DNA from: Devosia sp.
GTDB lineage: Bacteria > Pseudomonadota > Alphaproteobacteria > Rhizobiales > Devosiaceae
Direction of reading: 5' to 3'
Assembly (NCBI RefSeq): GCF_017744655.1
Contig: NZ_JAGIAW010000001.1
Coordinates: forward strand, 434,001 to 498,000
Length of the DNA: 64,000 nt
How positions within the stretch are numbered: position 1 is the stretch's first letter; each line of letters begins with the position of its first letter. Shown here one piece after another: positions 9,382-17,435 of this stretch. The notes below the pieces were generated by a model that saw only the letters and a list, made by a program, of their open reading frames with translations, had not been told where the DNA came from and searched no databases. The position numbers were made by a program, and so were the translations under genes.

Positions 9382-10294
9382 GAAGGATCAAGACATCGTC
9401 CTGCTTGTCGATGACTCGCCGGAGTCCCTGGGCTTCCTGACGACTGCGCTCGAAGAAGCGGGCGTGACCGTGTTGGTGGCGCGCAGCGGCGAGGCGGCGC
9501 TCAATATCGTGCAGCGGGTGGTGCCCGACGTCGTACTGATGGATGCCGTTATGCCGGGGCTCGATGGTTTTGAAACCTGCCGTCGGTTGAAAGCCATGGC
9601 GCCCCTGACGCATGTGCCCGTTATCTTCATGACCGGGCTGACCGAAACCGAGCACATCGTCCATGCGCTCGAAAGCGGTGGCGTAGACTATCTATCAAAG
9701 CCCATTAATGTCGACGAATTGCGCGCCCGTATCCGGGTGCACCTAGCCAATGCGCGGCGGGCCCAGAGCGCGCGGATTGCGCTCGACGCGGCCGGTAGGC
9801 ATCTGGTGGCGTTCGGTGCCGATGCAGCGGTGCTGTGGTCGACGCCGCAGGCCAACAAGTTGCTCGAACGCTCCGGTATGGATGCGGATCGCCAGGCGGA
9901 GATGTCGAGCGGTTTTTCCCGCTGGCGGCTCGACCATGGCGACGCGGCGCCGGGAAGCGGGTTCGACGTGAATCTGCCGGGCGCCCCGGGGCTGCAATTT
10001 GCCTTTCTCGGCGTGGTCGGCGGCGACGAATATCTTTTTCGGCTTACCGGAGCGCAGGAGGAGGGGCAGGAAGACAATCTCCGCCAGCACTTTGGGCTGA
10101 CGCAGCGCGAAAGCGAAGTGCTGCTCTGGATCGCCCGCGGAAAGTCCAATCGCGATATCGGCGATATTTTGGGCCTTAGCCCCCGCACGGTGAACAAGCA
10201 CCTCGAACAGGTCTATGCCAAGCTCGGCGTCGAAAACCGCGCCTCGGCCGCCATCAAGGCTATTCAGGCGATGCAGGAGAGCTTTGAGCTTTAG
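9368..10294 (+). CDS. Response regulator with receiver and LuxR-type HTH domains
   Basis: A 308-residue regulator. The receiver spans residues 8-125, with the acidic pocket LLVDDS, phosphorylation site Asp59 in VLMDAVMPG and conserved Lys in YLSKPIN. A middle region of about 110 residues has no clear domain. A C-terminal LuxR-type helix-turn-helix spans residues 243-300 (LTQRESEVLLWIARGKSN, LSPRTVNKHLEQVYAKL). The ATG at 9368 lies inside the end of the kinase gene and the two overlap by 14 bases, so they are a coupled two-component pair. The likely target is the divergent urt operon; direct evidence is lacking. Confidence 0.88.
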   Translation: MSRIEKDQDIVLLVDDSPESLGFLTTALEEAGVTVLVARSGEAALNIVQRVVPDVVLMDAVMPGLDGFETCRRLKAMAPLTHVPVIFMTGLTETEHIVHALESGGVDYLSKPINVDELRARIRVHLANARRAQSARIALDAAGRHLVAFGADAAVLWSTPQANKLLERSGMDADRQAEMSSGFSRWRLDHGDAAPGSGFDVNLPGAPGLQFAFLGVVGGDEYLFRLTGAQEEGQEDNLRQHFGLTQRESEVLLWIARGKSNRDIGDILGLSPRTVNKHLEQVYAKLGVENRASAAIKAIQAMQESFEL

Positions 10295-10434
10295 GGCTTT
10301 CCCGTAGTCCGGGACATGAAACGCGCCTAGTGCGCATGAAACGCATATTATCGCCCCCTGCAATTGCCCAAAAGCGCGTCCTCGGGCTTCCTCGTGCCTG
10401 TCGAAACCGACATGTTTTCAAGGGAGTAACGAGT

Positions 10435-10761
10435 ATGAAGACCGTGATTGCACTTTCCGTCGTGGCTGCCATGGCGATGACTTCGGGCGCTCATGCGGGA
10501 GGCTTCTTCGCCAAGCGCACCAACAACGTGCTCAGCAACATCACCGGCGTCGTTTCCACCGTGGCCGACGTCGTGGATGTGGGCAATATTAATGTCCTCA
10601 ACGGCAATACTGTCGCCGTCGGCAACAACAGCAGCATTCTCTCCGGCATCCTCAGCGGCAACAACACCGCCAACGGCAATTCCATTCTCAATGGTGTGCT
10701 GAACGGCAATGGCATTCTGGGCATCGGCGGCCAGAACCAGACCAAGAAGCACGGCTGGTAG
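10435..10761 (+). CDS. Small secreted Asn/Gly-rich low-complexity protein
   Basis: A 108-residue protein with a signal peptide (residues 1-21, ending GAHAG). The mature part is rich in Asn, Gly, Val and Ile and repeats short NGN/GNN units (VGNIN, LNGNTV, VGNNSSIL, SGNNTANGN, LNGNG), ending in a basic KKHGW. The start is an ATG with AGGGAG eight bases upstream; longer in-frame starts lack a ribosome site. I do not recognise a family. The composition suggests an extracellular beta-rich or adhesive protein, like the larger Gly-rich protein at 13213-13974. A strong terminator follows. Confidence 0.7.
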   Translation: MKTVIALSVVAAMAMTSGAHAGGFFAKRTNNVLSNITGVVSTVADVVDVGNINVLNGNTVAVGNNSSILSGILSGNNTANGNSILNGVLNGNGILGIGGQNQTKKHGW

Positions 10762-10804
10762 CTCCTGCGGCGGGGTGTTACCTCCAACCCGCCACGGACG
10801 CCAG

Positions 10805-10843
10805 ACCCGCGCCGGAGCCCCCCGGCGCGGGTTCTTTGTTTTG
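10805..10843 (+). terminator. Intrinsic terminator after the Asn/Gly-rich protein
   Basis: A perfect 11-bp stem (ACCCGCGCCGG with its complement) and a six-base loop are followed by TCTTTGTTTTG. It lies 43 bases after the stop of the 108-residue secreted protein. Confidence 0.88.
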
Positions 10844-10864
10844 ATTTTGCTTAGAAAAAATGGA

Positions 10865-11503
10865 TCAGGAGGCGGGGGCCAATTGGCGCCAGAGGGTAAG
10901 CGAGTGACGTTCCCCTTCGTCAGGCGTCAGTCGCACCTCTTCAAGCCGGATCTCCTTGCCTTCAAGGCCGGTTGCCTCGCGGAAGCTGGGTTCGACGAGG
11001 CAAAGGCGGGTGCCGACGACCGTGTGGATGGTCTTGTTGATGACGGCGCACCAGTCGCGGCCATTGTCCACAAAGGGGATGGTAATCTTGAGGCTGACGA
11101 CGCCGGCCGGCCGAGCCAGCAATTCGCAGAAGCGGGTATGGACTGGGGCGAAGGCGGGGTTTTTCTGGGGATCGATGACCCAGCCGAAGCGATCGAGCGG
11201 GCCAGAGGGCAGTTTTAGCGGTCGGCTGCAGGCGATGATGGCGTGGCTGGCATCCATCAGCAGCAGGTTCTGGTGCGACTCTTCCACGAAATAGCGTAGG
11301 GCGACGAGCGGATCGGCCTCGGGGCCCCAGATGAGGCGGCGGATGGCTTCGATGTTGTGCGGACGGGGCGCATCGCGCCCGCTTTCCCAGCGGCTGATCT
11401 GGCTCTGCGTGACGCCGAGGCTTTTGGCGACGGCATCCTGTTGCAGGCGGGCGCGAATGCGCCAATTGCGCAGGGTGGTGCAAAGTTCGCTCGGTTTTGG
11501 CAT
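10865..11503 (-). CDS. XRE-family helix-turn-helix regulator
   Basis: A 212-residue protein. Residues 8-58 are a Cro/C1-type helix-turn-helix with the recognition region LGVTQSQISRWESGRDAPRP. The remaining 150 residues (including FVEESHQNLLLMDASHAII and FVDNGRDWCAVIN) look like a ligand- or signal-sensing domain, perhaps PAS-like, which I cannot name. The gene is convergent with the Asn/Gly-rich gene and divergent from the outer-membrane barrel gene at 11702. Control of the barrel gene or of itself is plausible from position only. Confidence 0.8.
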   Translation of the reverse strand: MPKPSELCTTLRNWRIRARLQQDAVAKSLGVTQSQISRWESGRDAPRPHNIEAIRRLIWGPEADPLVALRYFVEESHQNLLLMDASHAIIACSRPLKLPSGPLDRFGWVIDPQKNPAFAPVHTRFCELLARPAGVVSLKITIPFVDNGRDWCAVINKTIHTVVGTRLCLVEPSFREATGLEGKEIRLEEVRLTPDEGERHSLTLWRQLAPAS

Positions 11504-11507
11504 GGCC

Positions 11508-11527
11508 AGCTCCTTTTGAGTGGAGCT
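11508..11527. promoter_or_regulatory. Short inverted repeat just upstream of the XRE gene
   Basis: AGCTCC, eight bases, then GGAGCT form an inverted repeat directly before the start codon of the XRE regulator. One arm also reads as its ribosome-binding site (GGAGCT). It could be an autoregulatory operator or simply chance; the arms are short. Confidence 0.25.
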
Positions 11528-11701
11528 AAAATTCCGGAGCGGGGGCGAAGATCATAGTTAATAGACTACTTACGCGACCCGGTTCCGGCATTAACGCTTA
11601 ATCTCAACGCTGCCAGCCCTGTAAATCTACTGACCCTCTACGTGAAATATTGGTTACTGAACCATGAGCATTCTTGCCCGGTGGTTCTGCCGGAGGTTGG
11701 G

Positions 11702-12862
11702 ATGCGCTGGTTTTCTTGCATTGCGGTCTGGATGGTCAGTGTTTCTGCCGTTTTGGGCGAGGAGGCCCTGGCGCTCAAGAGTACCGTCGAGGCGGGGTGG
11801 ACCAGCAATGCCACGGAAACCGTGGACGGGCCGTCCGACCTCTTCGTCGAGCACAAGCATGAGCTTTCGCTGTCGCACAGCATGGGCGCCCTGTCGCTGC
11901 GCGGAACATTGCTGTTCGAGCAGACGCGCTTTGCGACGTTTTCGGTGGAAGACGACATGTCCGCCGCGGCCGGCGTGGAAGCGGCGCTGGAGCTCGACAA
12001 GGGCATGGTGCTGCGGGCTGGGTATGCGCTGACGCGGGACTGGATCGGTGAGGGCTTGCCGCTCGATGACGCGATGATCGGCGTTGCGAATGGCAAGGTG
12101 ACACACGAAACCATGCTGGAACTGGCCGTCATGGGGGAAGACCAGCAGGTCAAGGTGACGGTGAACGGTAGCTGGCGCTATCCCGAGGATGCGGTCATTT
12201 CCGGCCTGCCCATCGAGTTGCCGCCGGTTCGGCTTGACCCGCAAGTGGGCGTTGTCGGGGTAGCGGTGAATTGGGAAAAGGCGGTGACGGGCGCTATGGC
12301 GGTGCTTGGCCGGCTCAAGGGGGATTTTTCCAATGTTCCACAGGCCGACCAGTTCGACTATGGCCGCCTGCCGGGGACTGCGGGGACTGTCGCCGGCGGT
12401 ATTCGGACCAAGACGGACACTCTGCTCGTCGAATTCCTGGCCGGGGCGACATTGGTCTGGCCGCTGATCGACCCCGGCCTGCGCGAGGTTTTGCCTTATC
12501 TCGCGATGCAGTCGGAACTAGCGCTGGGTGATCGCTGGGCACTGGCGCTTCGGGCAGAAAAGGGTGTCGATCTCGACGATCCGCTCGATCCCGTCGCCAG
12601 CAGTACCAGCGAGATTGAGTTTTCTGCGCGGTACAGGATGACGGACGCCATTGCGCTCTCGGCGGCGGTGAGCCGCAGCGACGAGATGGGGATTTTCGAT
12701 GCGAGCCAGACGCGGCAGGTGCAGACTGCCAGCCTGCGCCTCGATTATGCGATGGCCGACCAGGCGAGCCTGTCGCTGGGCGCCTTGCGAAAATGGGTGG
12801 AGGAGTCAGGGGATACATACACGATCGATCGCTTCACCCTAGCCATCAATACGCAATTTTAG
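11702..12862 (+). CDS. Predicted outer-membrane beta-barrel protein
   Basis: A 386-residue protein with a signal peptide (residues 1-19, MRWFSCIAVWMVSVSAVLG). The rest alternates hydrophobic and polar residues in many short strands (for example ALSLRGTLLFEQ, MVLRAGYALTRDW, TLLVEFLAGATLVW) and ends in Phe (LAINTQF), as outer-membrane barrels usually do. The ATG at 11702 has GGAGG five bases upstream; an in-frame start at 11642 would add 20 residues ahead of the signal peptide and is rejected. No named family is recognised; an outer-membrane beta-barrel of about 16 strands is possible. It is divergent from the XRE regulator. Confidence 0.7.
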   Translation: MRWFSCIAVWMVSVSAVLGEEALALKSTVEAGWTSNATETVDGPSDLFVEHKHELSLSHSMGALSLRGTLLFEQTRFATFSVEDDMSAAAGVEAALELDKGMVLRAGYALTRDWIGEGLPLDDAMIGVANGKVTHETMLELAVMGEDQQVKVTVNGSWRYPEDAVISGLPIELPPVRLDPQVGVVGVAVNWEKAVTGAMAVLGRLKGDFSNVPQADQFDYGRLPGTAGTVAGGIRTKTDTLLVEFLAGATLVWPLIDPGLREVLPYLAMQSELALGDRWALALRAEKGVDLDDPLDPVASSTSEIEFSARYRMTDAIALSAAVSRSDEMGIFDASQTRQVQTASLRLDYAMADQASLSLGALRKWVEESGDTYTIDRFTLAINTQF

Positions 12863-13031
12863 CGCGGTTGCCGATGTGAACGGCTTTGCGGGAACTGATG
12901 TGGAAATGGGTCGTTGTGCCAGCGAACCACAGTTCTGCTGTGGCGAGCCACGCGGCGGTCCCAAGCGGAGATCAGCCCGATAAGTCGGCGGTGGCAGGAA
13001 GGCTGACGCTCCTTTGCTGTAGCCCCGATGG
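12863..13031 (+). other. Transcribed non-coding stretch before a strong terminator
   Basis: The 350 bases between the barrel gene (stop 12862) and the secreted protein at 13213 hold no convincing gene. The first 169 bases are GC-rich, contain the hairpin CCACAG-TTCTG-CTGTGG near 12926-12942, and run into a UUCG terminator. This could be a long 3' UTR of the barrel gene or a separate small RNA. I could not fit it to SRP RNA, 6S RNA or a cobalamin riboswitch. From 13063 to 13212 the sequence is AT-rich and probably holds the promoter of the 13213 gene. Confidence 0.35.
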
Positions 13032-13062
13032 GGCGCGGAACTTCGGTTCCGCGCCTTTTTTG
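13032..13062 (+). terminator. Intrinsic terminator with UUCG loop
   Basis: A perfect 10-bp stem (GGCGCGGAAC with its complement) is closed by a TTCG tetraloop and followed by seven bases of nearly pure T. It terminates transcription from the barrel gene or from a small RNA upstream. Confidence 0.93.
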
Positions 13063-13212
13063 TTTGTAATAAATTCTGGTTAATTGTCATCAATATTTGT
13101 GTATTTAAATGTTGTTTACTAGTGATTGATGGTTCAATCACAAATTGAAACCCAAGTTACTTCTCGCTCGTCACTACCATGCGGCAATTGGTCGCGAAGA
13201 TGGAGATGAGTT

Positions 13213-13974
13213 ATGAAAAGAAAATTGCTTTCGATTCTGCCTCTGGTCTTTGTCGCGAGTGTTTCGGCGCCCGCCCAGGCCCAGAACCTGCTTGGAATCA
13301 TTGGTGGAAGTGGCGAAGACGCACTGGTCACCCTTGGCTCAGGCGATGCTTCCAATACGGGTCTGGTCAATATAGGCCTTGGCGGCGAGAATCAGCTTCT
13401 CGACGCGCAAGTCGGCGGCAGCTCGAACCTCGCCAATGCCACTGTCGGTAGCGGCGGCGGCAGCGCTCTTAGCGTGAATGCGAACGTGCTCGATGGAGCA
13501 GCCACGGTTGGCGCGACGGTCGGTGGCGGGAGCCTCGCCAATGTCGGCGTAAACATCGGCGGCCCTCGGGGCAACGGTGGCAATCCGGGCAACCCTGGCA
13601 ATCCCGGGAATGGCGGTGGAAACGGGGGTGTCGGCAATGGCGGCATTCCGTCCTTCTCCGCTTCCAACGGTGGAGGCGCTCCGGCCTGCGCCGGCACGAG
13701 CCCGCGCCAGGTGGAGCGCCTGATCCAGGGCACGCAGATCGGCGGGTCCTGGCAGCGCGCCAGCAATGTCGAGATCCAGCGTGTCGACATGTGCCCCGAA
13801 CTGCAGACGTGGCTCGCCGCTGCCCTGACCAATTCCGGTCTCGGCAATTCGCTGCGCTCCGCCATTAGCAGCGATAGCCTGCTCAGCGCTTCGATGGATC
13901 GGTCTTCCTACAATGCGAACCGCGTCTTTGCCGTTCACCAGCGCGGCAATCAGTTGACGGTCTTTGTCTATTGA
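13213..13974 (+). CDS. Secreted glycine-rich protein with small C-terminal domain
   Basis: A 253-residue protein with a signal peptide (residues 1-23, ending AQAQ). Residues 25-115 are low-complexity with repeated G-x-G-x-x and N-hydrophobic-x patterns (ANVLDGAATVGATVGGGSL). Residues about 117-145 are GNPG/GNGG repeats. A folded-looking C-terminal part (about 155-253) contains two cysteines (APACAGTSP and DMCPELQTW). GGAG lies upstream of the ATG. I do not recognise a named domain. It resembles the smaller Asn/Gly-rich protein at 10435 in style but shares no clear alignment. An extracellular or surface role is inferred from the signal peptide and composition. Confidence 0.7.
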   Translation: MKRKLLSILPLVFVASVSAPAQAQNLLGIIGGSGEDALVTLGSGDASNTGLVNIGLGGENQLLDAQVGGSSNLANATVGSGGGSALSVNANVLDGAATVGATVGGGSLANVGVNIGGPRGNGGNPGNPGNPGNGGGNGGVGNGGIPSFSASNGGGAPACAGTSPRQVERLIQGTQIGGSWQRASNVEIQRVDMCPELQTWLAAALTNSGLGNSLRSAISSDSLLSASMDRSSYNANRVFAVHQRGNQLTVFVY

Positions 13975-14021
13975 GGCTGGAAATCTCCGGTTGGCATTTG
14001 GGTTGAGCGCCTAACACCACG

Positions 14022-14050
14022 GCATGTCGCCCATGACTTGGGCGACATGC
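14022..14050. promoter_or_regulatory. Perfect 11-bp inverted repeat upstream of ppk2
   Basis: GCATGTCGCCC, seven bases, and its exact complement form a strong hairpin in the 164-base gap before ppk2. No T-run follows on either strand, so a terminator is unlikely. It could be an operator or an RNA structure in the ppk2 leader, about 90 bases before its start. Confidence 0.5.
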
Positions 14051-14138
14051 AAAACGCCGATACTTTTGCCGGAAGCGCTTCTGTCACAAAAGTGCAATCC
14101 TGGTGTGGCCAATGGTGCCGCACCCGGAGGGCCCTCAC

Positions 14139-15074
14139 GTGAACGACTTCGACCAGAACGCGCGCTTCGAACAATTCGAGGCAGAACTGAACCGCATTCG
14201 CGAAGAGATTACCGACAGCTTTGACGAAGAGCTGGAGCTGCAATTCGAGGACGACCAGCTCGAAGCGCTGGCCGAAGAGGGTGAGCGAGCAGAGCGCAAG
14301 TCGCTCGACCGCAATGTCTATTTCCGCGAACTCTTCCGCCTGCAGCACGAACTGGTGCGGCTGCAGGACTGGATTGTTCATAACAAACTGAAGGTTGCGG
14401 TCATTTTTGAAGGTCGTGATTCCGCTGGGAAGGGCGGGGCCATCAAGCGCATCACGCAGCGGCTCAATCCACGCGTTTGCCGCGTCGTGGCGCTGCCCGC
14501 ACCCTCCGATCGCGAAAAGACCCAGTGGTATTTCCAGCGCTACGTGCCGCACCTGCCGGCTGCCGGCGAAATGGTGCTGTTCGACCGCTCCTGGTACAAC
14601 CGCGCCGGCGTCGAACGTGTCATGGGCTTCTGTTCGCCGGACGAACTGGAGGAGTTCTTCCGCACAGTGCCTGAGTTCGAGAAGATGCTGATCCGCTCGG
14701 GCATCATCCTCATCAAGTTCTGGTTCTCCATCACCAATGAAGAACAGGAATTCCGCTTCCGCATGCGCATTCAGGACCCCCTGAAGCAGTGGAAGCTCTC
14801 GCCCATGGACATGGAATCCCGCCGCCATTGGGAAGACTATACCAAGGCCAAGGAAGACATGCTGGCGCGCACGCACACGACGGATTCGCCGTGGTGGGTG
14901 GTCAATGCCGACGATAAGAAGCGCGCGCGCCTCAATTGCATCGCGCATCTTCTCGCGGCCATTCCTTATGACGAAGTGCCCAAGTCCGAGATCGTGCTGC
15001 CCGAGCGCATCCGCCACCCCGACTATCATCGTGGGCCGGTGCCGCAGGAGATGTATGTGAAAGACGTTTACTGA
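14139..15074 (+). CDS. ppk2: Polyphosphate kinase 2 (PPK2)
   Basis: A cytoplasmic enzyme of 311 residues that transfers phosphate between inorganic polyphosphate and nucleotides. The Walker A segment FEGRDSAGKGGAIKRI lies near residues 90-105 and the Walker B/lid segment LFDRSWYNRAGVERVMGF near 146-163, both diagnostic of PPK2. The length and an N-terminal acidic extension fit class I PPK2. The GTG at 14139 has GGAGG eight bases upstream and is preferred over an in-frame GTG at 14103. Which nucleotide is used cannot be read from the sequence. It stands alone, preceded by a hairpin and followed by a family A repeat. Confidence 0.92.
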   Translation: MNDFDQNARFEQFEAELNRIREEITDSFDEELELQFEDDQLEALAEEGERAERKSLDRNVYFRELFRLQHELVRLQDWIVHNKLKVAVIFEGRDSAGKGGAIKRITQRLNPRVCRVVALPAPSDREKTQWYFQRYVPHLPAAGEMVLFDRSWYNRAGVERVMGFCSPDELEEFFRTVPEFEKMLIRSGIILIKFWFSITNEEQEFRFRMRIQDPLKQWKLSPMDMESRRHWEDYTKAKEDMLARTHTTDSPWWVVNADDKKRARLNCIAHLLAAIPYDEVPKSEIVLPERIRHPDYHRGPVPQEMYVKDVY

Positions 15075-15104
15075 CGGTCATTGCGCTCTCTCCGCTTTCC
15101 GCCG

Positions 15105-15170
15105 TGTCATCCCCGCGAAAGCGGGGACCTCCGTTACCAAACAGGGGTTCCCGCTTTCGCGGGAATGACA
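15105..15170. repeat. Dispersed palindromic repeat, family A copy 1
   Basis: The element begins TGTCATCCCCGCGAAAGCGG and ends with GCGGGAATGACA. It holds two GAAA/TTTC-loop hairpins separated by about 28 variable bases, and the outer TGTCAT/ATGACA ends pair with one another. Closely related copies lie at 32758-32824 and 60427-60492, and a diverged relative at 22148-22217. Confidence 0.88.
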
Positions 15171-15251
15171 CCGTGCGGAGGGGAGACCGTTGATGACTTG
15201 CACTCCCGTCTTGTCGGCTCCAAAATAAGGGGCACTGCGGGAGTGTTCTAA

Positions 15252-17423
15252 GTGGCCGATACCAGTAATGTCGTGGGCGGCGGCCCGAAGAAAGTTCTCT
15301 ATACTCTGTCCACCATCGGCAAGATGGGCGTGGGCAAGGCAGCCAAGGCGCTGACGGCGAAAAATACCTGCAAAGCCTGTGCCTATGGGATGGGTGGGCA
15401 GCATGGCGGCATGACCAATGAACTCGATGAGTTCCCCTCGGTCTGCAACAAGTCGGTGCAGGCGCAATCGACCGATATCCAGCCGCCGATTCCCGAGCCG
15501 ATTTTCGAGCACACGATTGCCGAACTCAGCGAGCTTTCGGGGCGTGAGATGGAAAAGCTCGGGCGCCTGGGCACGCCGCTTTTCCGTCGCGCCGGTTCCG
15601 ATCGCTTCGAGCCGCTCGATTGGGATTCTGCACTCGATCACGCTGCGCATCGTCTGGCCGAAACCGATCCCAAGCGGACGTTTTTTTATTCGTCGGGACG
15701 CTCCTCCAACGAGGCGGGATTTCTGTTCCAGCTCTTGGCGCGGGCCTATGGCACCAATAACGTCAACAACTGTTCCTACTATTGCCACCAGGCGACGAGC
15801 GAGGGCCTCGCGACCACGATCGGCAAGGGGACGGCGACCGTCGAACTCGAAGACCTGACCGGCGCCGACCTGATTTTCGTCATCGGCGCGAATCCGTCAT
15901 CCAACCATCCGCGCTTCATTCACATGCTGAAGAACTGCCGGGAGCGGGGCGGGCAGGTAATCGTCATCAACCCGGCCAAGGAGCCGGGCCTCGTCAAATT
16001 CGCCGTGCCGAAATCGCCGTTGTCGATGCTCAAGGGCGGCAGCGATATCGCCTCGGACTATCTGCAGCCGCGGATCGGCTCTGACATCGCTCTCTTCAAA
16101 GGTCTTGCCAAGGCGGTGCTGGAGCAGGGGACAGAGGACGGGGCTTTTATCGCGGCCCATGGCGCCGATTTTGATGCCTTCCGTAACGATATCGATACGC
16201 TTGGCTGGGATGAAATCACGGCAGCCTGTGGGCTATCGCACGAAGAGATTTCGCGGGTGGCGGCGGCCTATGGCCGCTCGCGGCATGCGGTTTTTGCCTG
16301 GGGCATGGGCATGACGCACCACGTCCACGGCGTCGCCAATGTGGAAGCTATTGCCAATCTGGCGCTACTGCGCGGCATGATCGGCAAGCGCTTTGCCGGG
16401 CTGCTGCCGCTGCGTGGCCACTCCAATGTGCAGGGTATCGGCACGATCGGGGTCAAGCCGGTGCTTGCTCGCGATGTCCTCAAGCGCATGGAAGAGGTTT
16501 TTGGCGTCAGCTTCCCCGAAGAAAAGGGCCTCGACACCATGGCCTGCCTCAAGCGGGCCGAAGCCGGCAATATCGATGCGGCCGTCATCATGGGCGGCAA
16601 TCTCTGGGCGGCGACGCCGGACACCGCTTTTTCGAGCCGCTCCATGGGCGCCATCGGGTTCAAGCTGTTTCTGACCACCACGCTGAACCAGGGCCATGTG
16701 CATGGCTTGGGCGATGGCGAGGTTCTCATTCTGCCGGTCACGGCGCGCGACGAGGAATGGGAGCCGACGACCCAGGAATCCATGTTCAATTTCGTCCGGC
16801 TGTCCGATGGCGGCATCGAGCGCATCAGCACGGTGCGGCCGGAAAGCTGGATCCTCGGCCAGATCGGCAAGCGCGTCCTGCCGGATTCTCCCGTGGATTT
16901 CGATGCCTTCTCTGGTCACGCCAAGCTGCGCGACGCCATCGCCGCCATTGTGCCGGGCATGGAGGAACTGGCCGATATCGACGTCGCCAAGCGCGAATTC
17001 CACATTCGCAACCGCGTGCTGCACGTCCCCGAATTCGGCACCATGGATGGCAAGGCGCATTTCGTCGTCACGCCGATCCCTGTCCTTGAACATGGCAAGC
17101 TCATGCTCGCCTCCGTGCGCAGCGAGGGGCAGTTCAATTCGATCATCTATGAGGAGACCGACAGCTATCGCGGCAAGGCCGGGCGCTATTCGATCTTCCT
17201 CAGCATGGCCGACATGGCAGCGCGCGGCCTGACCGAGGGTCAGAGGGTAAAAGTGCGCTCTGCCGTCGGCGAGATGGAGGGGATCGCCACCAGCTTCGAT
17301 CTGCCGGCCGGGTCTGTGCTGGCCTACTATCCCGAGGCCAATGTGCTCATCGGCACGGAAGTCGATCCGCGCAGCAGGACGCCGGCTTTCAAGTCGGTGC
17401 CTGTAGATGTCGCTGCCGCTTAG
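15252..17423 (+). CDS. FdhF/YdeP-family molybdopterin oxidoreductase
   Basis: A 723-residue cytoplasmic molybdopterin enzyme. The N-terminus has cysteines at 40, 43 and 65 (TCKACAYGMGG, PSVCNKS). Next come the molybdopterin-binding domains (FFYSSGRSSNEAGFLFQLLA, VFVIGANPSSNHPRF-like region, GMGMTHHVHGVANVEAI) and a C-terminal cap domain (RSEGQFNSIIYEE). The family is usually called FdhF/YdeP or formate-dehydrogenase-alpha-like; its substrate is often unknown, and YdeP of E. coli is linked to acid resistance. The start is GTG with GGGAG upstream. No FdhD, iron-sulfur or membrane partner is adjacent. The gene is bracketed by repeat elements on both sides, which may mark an inserted segment. Confidence 0.85.
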   Translation: MADTSNVVGGGPKKVLYTLSTIGKMGVGKAAKALTAKNTCKACAYGMGGQHGGMTNELDEFPSVCNKSVQAQSTDIQPPIPEPIFEHTIAELSELSGREMEKLGRLGTPLFRRAGSDRFEPLDWDSALDHAAHRLAETDPKRTFFYSSGRSSNEAGFLFQLLARAYGTNNVNNCSYYCHQATSEGLATTIGKGTATVELEDLTGADLIFVIGANPSSNHPRFIHMLKNCRERGGQVIVINPAKEPGLVKFAVPKSPLSMLKGGSDIASDYLQPRIGSDIALFKGLAKAVLEQGTEDGAFIAAHGADFDAFRNDIDTLGWDEITAACGLSHEEISRVAAAYGRSRHAVFAWGMGMTHHVHGVANVEAIANLALLRGMIGKRFAGLLPLRGHSNVQGIGTIGVKPVLARDVLKRMEEVFGVSFPEEKGLDTMACLKRAEAGNIDAAVIMGGNLWAATPDTAFSSRSMGAIGFKLFLTTTLNQGHVHGLGDGEVLILPVTARDEEWEPTTQESMFNFVRLSDGGIERISTVRPESWILGQIGKRVLPDSPVDFDAFSGHAKLRDAIAAIVPGMEELADIDVAKREFHIRNRVLHVPEFGTMDGKAHFVVTPIPVLEHGKLMLASVRSEGQFNSIIYEETDSYRGKAGRYSIFLSMADMAARGLTEGQRVKVRSAVGEMEGIATSFDLPAGSVLAYYPEANVLIGTEVDPRSRTPAFKSVPVDVAAA

Positions 17424-17435
17424 GGCTCTCCCCGT

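Noticed and set aside
12863..13031. SRP RNA, 6S RNA or cobalamin riboswitch
   Set aside because: The GGAA tetraloop and flanking core of SRP RNA, the 6S bubble and the B12 box are all missing.
12886..13083. A 65-codon frame in the gap after the barrel gene
   Set aside because: It runs through the intrinsic terminator, has no ribosome site and no plausible protein features.
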